This document shows positions 49,079 through 55,416 of a stretch of DNA of 64,000 nucleotides, piece after piece. The position numbers and the translations under genes were made by a program. This DNA is from an uncultured Lachnospiraceae bacterium (GTDB taxonomy: Bacteria; Bacillota; Clostridia; Lachnospirales; Lachnospiraceae). Under the pieces are notes generated by a model. The model was not told where the DNA came from. It saw nothing but the letters and a program-made list of their open reading frames with translations, and made no database searches. Positions within the stretch are counted from its first letter, which is position 1, and each line of letters opens with the position of its first letter. The DNA lies in assembly GCA_910578715.1 (NCBI GenBank), contig CAJTRL010000005.1:34491-98490 (forward strand). Reading direction: 5' to 3'.

Positions 49079-50506
49079 TTAAATGTGCCCTTTCTTTTCA
49101 CTATTTTTACGGCTGTATATGTAAAGTATTATATATTCTGCAAGGCATATCTCAATACCGACAATTGCGATAAGCAGACAGGGCGAAACCCAGACTGAAA
49201 GCGCAAAATAATTGTAATGAAAGAAATAGGGAAGCAATAACACTATGACAGCCATTAACAGACAAAAAAATGCTATCATGCCGGCATACTTCTTTTTTTC
49301 AAACAATAAAATCATGATGCAGCCTTCCACCAGACATACGATAGTACATATGAAATCCAATAATGAATTTCCATCCACCCACAAGCCCGGTTTAACGGTT
49401 TCTCCGTGCATCATGCGATAAATACCGTCTGCGGCTTTGGCAGAAGCCGAGCCGCAGATATTGGACAAAACAAAAACTGCCTTTTTATCTGTTCTTCCAA
49501 CAAAAACATTTGAAGAAAAATTGGGATTATTTCCACCATGGCTAAAATAAGTATCATATAAATTCCATCCCGCGAAATAATGTTGTCCATTTTCAACAGG
49601 ATAGGAATGGGATATATTAATAGCATGTTCCACTTTTTCTGTTGTAATGCCCTCATCAAATATACCCATTTGGGCTTTCATCCAAATCGATAAATCTTCT
49701 GTATTGGAAACCAGATAACCCGCCGCAGTATTGCCATAAAAAGCGGGCGCATCATAGTTTGCCGCCCTCATGAACGCATATCGGTATCCTTGTGCGGTTT
49801 GTTCAGACTTTGCGTTATCAATTCTAAAATAACTGTCAGTCATTCCCAATGGCTCCAGTACGTTTTTCTGCGTAAATGCCTCATATGACATACCGGATAT
49901 TTTTTCAATAATAAGAGCTAAAACATCATAATTAATCGTGGCATAACAATGCACCGTTCCCGGCGGGTTATCTAACGGCACAGATTGTATTCCCTTAACC
50001 GTATTTTCCAACAGGTTTACATCCTGTATCGTTCCTTCAGGCAGATTCGCGATTGTCCATACCGGAATGCCGCTTGTATGGCATAACAAATGTTCTATCA
50101 TTATATTTGCTTCGTTCCCGTCATATGTCGGCCGGAACCAGGGTAAATAATCCTTAACAGCATCCGTTCTGTTCAACTTTCCATCCTGTTCCAGAATTAA
50201 AATGTCCAGCGCAGTAAATGCCTTTGTGGTAGAGCCCAATTCGCATCTGATTTCGCTTGTCATTTCGATTTTATCATTTTTATCCGCATACCCGACATTA
50301 ATATAATATTCCTGCCCGTTATCCAGCATCACAACGGACATTCCCGGTACACCGCCAATTTTGCAGATGCTTCCGACATAATCTTCCACATTCTCAATAG
50401 TATACTTTTTTCCGTCATAATGCGAAAGCAAATAGCCGACAGACAATATACATATCATGGCAGTTATGATAAGCCGTATAAATTTACATTTCATGCTAAT
50501 GACCAT
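49079..50506 (-). CDS. Serine hydrolase of the beta-lactamase/PBP4* family, membrane-bound
   Basis: 475 residues from ATG 50506 (MVISMKCKFIRLII); ATG 50494 is also possible. An N-terminal signal anchor (LIITAMICILSVGYLL) is followed by a class C beta-lactamase-like domain: SxxK motif GSTTKAFTAL, the Tyr-containing ATINYDVLALIIEKISG, and HGG in YFSHGGNNPNF. The last 110 residues contain three or four membrane helices (LLDFICTIVCLVEGCIMILLF, MIAFFCLLMAVIVLLLPYFF, core helices only). It may act on peptidoglycan peptides or as an esterase outside the cell. Beta-lactam resistance should not be assumed. Stop adjoins cutC. Confidence 0.9.
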   Translation of the reverse strand: MVISMKCKFIRLIITAMICILSVGYLLSHYDGKKYTIENVEDYVGSICKIGGVPGMSVVMLDNGQEYYINVGYADKNDKIEMTSEIRCELGSTTKAFTALDILILEQDGKLNRTDAVKDYLPWFRPTYDGNEANIMIEHLLCHTSGIPVWTIANLPEGTIQDVNLLENTVKGIQSVPLDNPPGTVHCYATINYDVLALIIEKISGMSYEAFTQKNVLEPLGMTDSYFRIDNAKSEQTAQGYRYAFMRAANYDAPAFYGNTAAGYLVSNTEDLSIWMKAQMGIFDEGITTEKVEHAINISHSYPVENGQHYFAGWNLYDTYFSHGGNNPNFSSNVFVGRTDKKAVFVLSNICGSASAKAADGIYRMMHGETVKPGLWVDGNSLLDFICTIVCLVEGCIMILLFEKKKYAGMIAFFCLLMAVIVLLLPYFFHYNYFALSVWVSPCLLIAIVGIEICLAEYIILYIYSRKNSEKKGHI

Positions 50507-50540
50507 ACTTTCTCTCTGTCCGCGATATTTGGGCCCGCGC

Positions 50541-50993
50541 TTAAATCTCCCCAAGCATCTGCGCCGGATTCTCTTCTGCCTTTACTTTCCCGTATGCTTT
50601 GACAATAATGCCCTCTTCATCAATCAGATAGGTGGTGCGCACGACGCCCATGCTCACCTTGCCGTAATTCTTTTTTTCCTGCCATACGTCGTAGGCTTTG
50701 ATACAGGTAAGTTCCGTATCGGAAAGCAGCGTAAAGGGAAGGCCGTACTTTTCCTCAAACTTTTTATGGGATGCCACACTGTCCTTGCTGACGCCGACTA
50801 CGACCGCGCCTTTTTCCTGAAACTGCGGGTACAGCGTTCCAAAATTACATGCCTGTTTCGTACAGCCCGGCGTATTGTCTTTGGGATAAAAGTAGAGAAT
50901 CACCTTTTTACCCTTGTACTCTTCCAGTGTGTGTATCTGTCCGTTCTGGTCCGGCAGGGAAAATGCCGGCGCTTTTGTTCCTATTTCTAACAT
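50541..50993 (-). CDS. bcp: Peroxiredoxin, Bcp/PrxQ type
   Basis: 150 residues from ATG 50993 (MLEIGTKAPAFSLPD), after GGAGG; the longer frame to 51053 lies in a leader segment. Thiol peroxidase reducing H2O2 and organic hydroperoxides. The peroxidatic Cys is in TPGCTKQACNFG, with the resolving Cys five residues later in the same helix, as in PrxQ. YFYPKDNTPGCT and GVSKDSVASHKKFEEKYGLPF complete the family pattern. It needs a thioredoxin-type reductant; the redox module 2 kb upstream is one possible link. Confidence 0.94.
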   Translation of the reverse strand: MLEIGTKAPAFSLPDQNGQIHTLEEYKGKKVILYFYPKDNTPGCTKQACNFGTLYPQFQEKGAVVVGVSKDSVASHKKFEEKYGLPFTLLSDTELTCIKAYDVWQEKKNYGKVSMGVVRTTYLIDEEGIIVKAYGKVKAEENPAQMLGEI

Positions 50994-51070
50994 ATTGGTA
51001 TGCCTCCTTATTCCTGTTTCTCGTAATTCTTCGCCAAACGATGGAAATCCCATCGGTATGCTTTTTCTTA

Positions 51071-51949
51071 CTATTCCCGATAATCTTCCCGGATAAACGG
51101 AAACGTAATTTTCTTCTCCGTCAAAATTCCGTACTTGCCGGGATGCCTGTATGCGTTGCCATGCACTTCTCTCTCCCGGTATCTGCGAAGCTGCGCCACA
51201 TCCAGTTTTGCAATATAAATACCCTCAGCTTCTCCCGCCTCCAGAATACAGGTATCTCTGGAGTCCGGCTGTTCCGGCAGATAGGCAACGCCGTCAAATA
51301 CCGTCGAATGGCCGTTACAGTCCGGCTGGCCTTTTGGATAATTACAGGTTGCGACTGCCAGCATATTTTCATAAGCCCTGCCCCGCAGCTGCGATAAACG
51401 GTTGATTTCCATCGGACAGGCATTCGGCACCAGAATCAGCTCCGCTCCTTTCAGCATCAGAATGCGGGCGCTTTCCGGAAATTCCCTGTCAAAGCAAATC
51501 ATGGAACCGACCGTAATTTCCCCTTTGGCCGTATCTAACTTAGCAACATAAAAATCTTCTCCCGCATCAAGACGGCATTCATCCCCGAAATCACAGGTAT
51601 GCACTTTGGCATAAGTATACAGCAGTTCGCCTTTTCTATCGAACAGACAAATCGTATTCCGCGGCAAGGGCTCGTGGGCTTCCAGAAACGTAATGCCAAT
51701 TGCCATATCCAGTTCCTTCGCCAGTTTTGCAAAAGAACGTACAAAACTTCCATCCGCGGAAACGGCCGTCTCCTTCAGGCGGCCGATATCCTCCGGAATC
51801 TCATAACCGACGTTCCACATTTCCGGGAACAACGCGATGTCGGCTCCCTGTTGCTTCGCTTTTCTGCAATATTTGATTCCCTTCTGCAGATTGCCTTCCT
51901 GTGTTCCTGTTCCTGCTATCTGCAAAAGCGCTATTTTCAAATTTTCCAT
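51071..51949 (-). CDS. Carbon-nitrogen hydrolase (nitrilase superfamily)
   Basis: 292 residues from ATG 51949 (MENLKIALLQIAGTG), AGGAG upstream. The catalytic triad is visible: Glu in ALFPEMWNVGYE, Lys in YAKVHTCDFGDE, and Cys in VGSMICFDREFPE. The C-terminal region (LPEQPDSRDTCILEAGEAEGIYIAKLDVAQLRRYRE) fits amidase branches that release ammonia from small amides. Substrate unknown. It is encoded between the polyferredoxin and Bcp genes on the same strand. Confidence 0.92.
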   Translation of the reverse strand: MENLKIALLQIAGTGTQEGNLQKGIKYCRKAKQQGADIALFPEMWNVGYEIPEDIGRLKETAVSADGSFVRSFAKLAKELDMAIGITFLEAHEPLPRNTICLFDRKGELLYTYAKVHTCDFGDECRLDAGEDFYVAKLDTAKGEITVGSMICFDREFPESARILMLKGAELILVPNACPMEINRLSQLRGRAYENMLAVATCNYPKGQPDCNGHSTVFDGVAYLPEQPDSRDTCILEAGEAEGIYIAKLDVAQLRRYREREVHGNAYRHPGKYGILTEKKITFPFIREDYRE

Positions 51950-52014
51950 TTTGTAAGCACACTCCTCTCGCCACTTGCATGTTTGAACATCGTTGAAAGT
52001 GCATGAGCACAATC

Positions 52015-52851
52015 TCACTCTTTTCTGCCCCGGCGGAAGCCAAGACATTTTTCCGGGCAGGCGTCAATACATTTCCCACAGCGGATACATTCCGGCGAGC
52101 GGGATATTTCGGCCGGGGAAAGCTCCACCGGACAGGCCTTCTCGCACGCCTTGCACATCGTGCACTTTTCCTTTTCCCAATGAATCTGCACCAGACTAAA
52201 TTTGTTAAAAAGGCCGTATATGGCACCGAGCGGACACAGATACTGGCAAAAGGGCCGGAAGCATTTTATCGAAAGAATCACAATCCCAACGAGTACTCCC
52301 AGTTTCCAGTTAAAAAGCCCGCCAGTCTGCGCGCGCAGCGATTCGTTCATGCCAAGCAAAGGCAGCGCGCCAAGCAGTGTACCCGACGGGCACAAATATT
52401 TACAGAAAGCCGGAATTTTCGCAAAACCGCCAAACAGGAACATGGAACCGATACACACAAGAAACAGAAGTACGGCGTACTTTCCGTACTTCAGATATTT
52501 ATGTCCGGGCAGCGTCTTTCTTTTTCTGAAAATGGGAATCTTATGGAGCAAGTCCTGTATCAGCCCGAAAGGGCACAGCCAGCCGCATACGAACCGTCCC
52601 AGAACGCTTCCGAACACAAACAGGAAGCCAAGCGCGCCAAAAGGGATTTGAAATCCCCGCTGGTTGAGCAGCGCCTGAAGCGCGCCAATCGGACAGGATG
52701 CGAACGCTCCGGGACAGGAATAGCAGTTCAGACCGGGGACACAGACATATTTCAGTCCGCCCCGGTATATTTTCCCGCTCATAAACCCATACACATAACC
52801 ATTCGTGATAACCGTAAACAAAAGCTGTACGGCCAGCCGCATTTTTTTCAT
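52015..52851 (-). CDS. Membrane polyferredoxin (NapH/4Fe-4S family)
   Basis: 278 residues from ATG 52851 (MKKMRLAVQLLFTVI), after GGAG. Four to five membrane helices carry paired Cys motifs: PGLNCYSCPGAFASCPIGAL, FVCGWLCPFGLIQD, FCKYLCPSGTLLG and FCQYLCPLGAIYG. The C-terminal cytoplasmic part has two 4Fe-4S sites (CTMCKACEKACP and CIRCGKCIDACP). Such proteins pass electrons across or into the membrane. Right behind the TlpA-like lipoprotein and a CXXC mini-protein it probably supplies reducing power to an extracytoplasmic thiol pathway. Confidence 0.9.
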   Translation of the reverse strand: MKKMRLAVQLLFTVITNGYVYGFMSGKIYRGGLKYVCVPGLNCYSCPGAFASCPIGALQALLNQRGFQIPFGALGFLFVFGSVLGRFVCGWLCPFGLIQDLLHKIPIFRKRKTLPGHKYLKYGKYAVLLFLVCIGSMFLFGGFAKIPAFCKYLCPSGTLLGALPLLGMNESLRAQTGGLFNWKLGVLVGIVILSIKCFRPFCQYLCPLGAIYGLFNKFSLVQIHWEKEKCTMCKACEKACPVELSPAEISRSPECIRCGKCIDACPEKCLGFRRGRKE

Positions 52852-52865
52852 CACAATTCTCCGTC

Positions 52866-53018
52866 TCATCCGATGCCGATACATTCCATGCAAATCATGA
52901 CCGCTTTCTGCCAGATATCATGCAACTGCCCCTGCATGGCGCCGACGGCCAGAAAAAGAACTCCCAGAAGCATCCCGCAAATCCACATATGATTCTTATC
53001 TGTTTTCCAGAAGCCCAT
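52866..53018 (-). CDS. 50-aa CXXC membrane mini-protein
   Basis: A short gene with ATG 53018 behind GGAG and stop at 52866-52868. It overlaps the end of the TlpA-like gene by 23 bases and ends 14 bases before the polyferredoxin start. The protein begins MGFWKTDKNHMWICG, has one hydrophobic helix (GMLLGVLFLAVGAM), and ends in AVMICMECIGIG with a CxxC motif. This matches the small 'CD1871A family CXXC motif-containing protein' group as I recall it. Position between two redox genes supports a role in electron transfer. Confidence 0.85.
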   Translation of the reverse strand: MGFWKTDKNHMWICGMLLGVLFLAVGAMQGQLHDIWQKAVMICMECIGIG

Positions 53019-53592
53019 CAATTTTCTCCTTCCAGGACGATTTATCCATTGCCCCGACGACTGTCTCTAACAGCATGCCGTTCTCATCAAAAAAGAACGT
53101 TGTCGGCACGGCCGTCACATCTTCCAGCAGCGCATGATAAAGCGATTCGTTTATGGGAAGATGCGTATACGATGCGCCGGTCTGCTCTATCAGGTCTTTC
53201 GCCAGGTCCAGGATTTCCTGGTCCGCATTTTCCGGCACGTCGCTGATAATTCCGATAAGCCGGAACTCTCCGGCGTCATATTCCTGTGCCAGTTCTCCCA
53301 GGGACGGCATTTCGTTCAGACAGGGATTGCAGTAAGTAGCCCATACATTAACCATCGTAATTTGGGAATCCGCAAATATCCCGGATGATACTGCATTCCC
53401 CTCCATATCCGTCGCTTCAAAGCTCAGCGCCCCGCCCAGGTCTTCCGGAACGGCCGCAGACAATGCTCCCTGTCCGGCGCCGCTTTGCTGCGGCGTCCCG
53501 GTATTTTCCTTTTCCGATGCACCGCTTTGTGCGCATCCGCTTAATAGAACCACTGCCAGAAGCAACGACAGGGCCGTCATTTTATATTTCAT
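52996..53592 (-). CDS. TlpA/ResA-like thioredoxin-fold lipoprotein
   Basis: 198 residues. A lipoprotein signal peptide ends in LLSGC; a low-complexity linker follows, then a thioredoxin fold with NVWATYCNPCLNEMPSLGEL (active site CNPC) and the cis-Pro region VTAVPTTFFFDENG. It should act outside the membrane as a thiol-disulfide reductant, for example for other exported proteins or as a terminal acceptor. First gene of the redox module. Its ribosome binding site (AGGAG) is the last part of the 65-bp repeat array. Confidence 0.92.
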   Translation of the reverse strand: MKYKMTALSLLLAVVLLSGCAQSGASEKENTGTPQQSGAGQGALSAAVPEDLGGALSFEATDMEGNAVSSGIFADSQITMVNVWATYCNPCLNEMPSLGELAQEYDAGEFRLIGIISDVPENADQEILDLAKDLIEQTGASYTHLPINESLYHALLEDVTAVPTTFFFDENGMLLETVVGAMDKSSWKEKIDGLLENR

Positions 53593-53593
53593 A

Positions 53594-53764
53594 TTTACTC
53601 CTGTCCGTCTGCTTTAGCAGACATTCAAATCAATAGTTGAAAACTTTAATTTTCAACCTTTACTCCCGTCCGTCTGCTTTAGCAGACATTCAAATCAATA
53701 GTTGAAAATTTTAATTTTCAACCTTTACTCTCGTCCGTCTGCTTCAGCAGACATTCAAATCAAA
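53594..53764 (-). repeat. 65-bp tandem repeat array ahead of the TlpA-like gene
   Basis: Units at 53594-53658, 53659-53723 and a partial one at 53724-53764. On the minus strand each has hairpin GTCTGCTAAAGCAGAC, then GGACGGGAGTAAAGG, then a GTTGAAAA/TTTTCAAC hairpin and a spacer. The copy nearest tlpA reads GGACAGGAGTAAAT before the ATG, so the unit supplies the Shine-Dalgarno. A second array of the same period lies at 58394-58489. Confidence 0.92.
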
Positions 53765-53766
53765 AA

Positions 53767-55389
53767 TTACACTTCCGACTCCCTGACCGCTTTCCGCACT
53801 TTCAGCACCATAGAGGGCGCCACGGAAAGCTCGTCGATGCCCATCCTCAGAAATTCGTCCGTCAGTTCCAGGTCGGCTCCCAGCTCCCCGCAGATACCAA
53901 CCCATTTACCACATTTATGGGCATTATCCGCCGCCATCTGAATCATGCGGAGAATCGCCTTATGATGCGGACGGTAGAAATCGTCCAGTCTGGCGTTCTG
54001 TCTGTCCACCGCCAGCGTGTACTGAGTCAGGTCATTCGTTCCGATACTGAAGAAATCCACGACTTCCGCCAGTTCATCGCTGACCATCACGGCAGCCGGC
54101 GTCTCAATCATGATTCCCTGTTCCGGTATTTTATACGGAATTTCCTTCTCCTCCAGTTCCGCTTTTACTTCCGACACAATGGCCTGAATCTGCCGCACTT
54201 CTTCCACAGCGGTTATCATCGGGTACATAACCGACAGATTCCCATATACGGCCGCCCGGAACAGAGCGCGCAGCTGTGTTTTAAAAATATCCGGCTGCTT
54301 CAAACAGATACGGATGGCGCGATATCCCATCGCCGGATTATCCTCTTTTCCGAGGTTAAAATAATCAACCTGTTTATCCGCCCCGATATCCAGCGTGCGG
54401 ATAACGACATTTTTGCCCGCCATCGTCTGTGCCACCTGTTTATACGCCTGGAACTGCTCTTCTTCCGTCGGAAAATCATCCCGGCCAAGATACAGAAATT
54501 CGCTGCGGAACAGACCAATTCCTCCCGCATCGTTTTCCAACACATAGCCTACGTCAGAAACGCTTCCAATATTCGCAAAAATCTTTATTTTTTTCCCGGA
54601 CGGCGTTACATTGTCCTTCCCTTTCAGCGACTGTAAAAGTCTCAGCTTCTCCTGTTCTTCCCGGACTTTTTTCTCCGCTTCCACACAGATTTCTTCCGAA
54701 GGGTCAAAGATAACCTCCCCGTTCAGTCCGTCCACCACAACCTTCATTCCCGTATGTATCTCGTTTAAATCTACAGGCACGCCAATCAGAGCCGGAATAT
54801 TCATCATCCTTGCCAGAATCGCCGTATGGGAATTGGCAGAACCGTGTACCGTTACAAAGGCAAGAATTTTCTCCTTATCCATCTGCACCGTTTCGCTCGG
54901 ACTCAAATCGTCCGCCACGATGACGGAAGGTTCCATCTCAGAAGAATTTAAATCTTCCCTTCCCATAAGATTCCGCACAAGACGATTCGAAATATCTTTG
55001 ATATCCGCTGCCCTCGCCTTCATATAGTCATCTTCCATCCCGGCAAACATGCTGGCAAAATTATCTCCGGTAACTGCAACCGCATATTCGGCATTTACCA
55101 TTTCCGTCCGTACCATATTATGGATGGCATCCAGATAATCCTCGTCTTCCAGCATCATCTGGTGCACTTCAAAAATGGCGGCGCTCGACTCTCCCACTTC
55201 CTTCAGCGCTTTGTCATATAATTTCTGAAGCTGTGCCTGTGCCTGTTCCGCAGCCTTTTCAACACGGGCAATCTCGGCATCTGCATCCGTAATTTTTGTC
55301 CGTTTAACCGACTGGTCCTCTTTTCCGAGCACCATCACCGGCCCCAGAACAATCCCTTTGTAAACCACTTTTCCAGATAATCTCAACAT
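53767..55389 (-). CDS. ptsI: PTS enzyme I
   Basis: 540 residues from ATG 55389 (MLRLSGKVVYKGIVLG), after AAGGAGG. Transfers phosphate from phosphoenolpyruvate to HPr. The phospho-His is in VHGSANSHTAILARMMNIPAL, the PEP-binding region includes GIGLFRSEFLYLGR and GTNDLTQYTLAVDRQN, and the catalytic Cys in KWVGICGELGAD. Complete length. It lies 28 bases behind the domain-swapped GH3 gene, an unusual place, and no genuine HPr gene is found beside it; the HPr-like gene at 9159 has lost the acceptor His. Confidence 0.96.
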   Translation of the reverse strand: MLRLSGKVVYKGIVLGPVMVLGKEDQSVKRTKITDADAEIARVEKAAEQAQAQLQKLYDKALKEVGESSAAIFEVHQMMLEDEDYLDAIHNMVRTEMVNAEYAVAVTGDNFASMFAGMEDDYMKARAADIKDISNRLVRNLMGREDLNSSEMEPSVIVADDLSPSETVQMDKEKILAFVTVHGSANSHTAILARMMNIPALIGVPVDLNEIHTGMKVVVDGLNGEVIFDPSEEICVEAEKKVREEQEKLRLLQSLKGKDNVTPSGKKIKIFANIGSVSDVGYVLENDAGGIGLFRSEFLYLGRDDFPTEEEQFQAYKQVAQTMAGKNVVIRTLDIGADKQVDYFNLGKEDNPAMGYRAIRICLKQPDIFKTQLRALFRAAVYGNLSVMYPMITAVEEVRQIQAIVSEVKAELEEKEIPYKIPEQGIMIETPAAVMVSDELAEVVDFFSIGTNDLTQYTLAVDRQNARLDDFYRPHHKAILRMIQMAADNAHKCGKWVGICGELGADLELTDEFLRMGIDELSVAPSMVLKVRKAVRESEV

Positions 55390-55416
55390 ACCTGTCCGCC
55401 TCCTTTTCGTTATCAA

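Noticed and set aside
49079..50506. Beta-lactamase conferring resistance
   Set aside because: The SxxK serine hydrolase fold with C-terminal membrane helices is equally typical of peptidases and esterases; nothing shows antibiotic hydrolysis.
53594..53764. CRISPR array
   Set aside because: The repeat is 65 bases with no distinct variable spacers; units are tandem and near-identical, and no cas genes are present.
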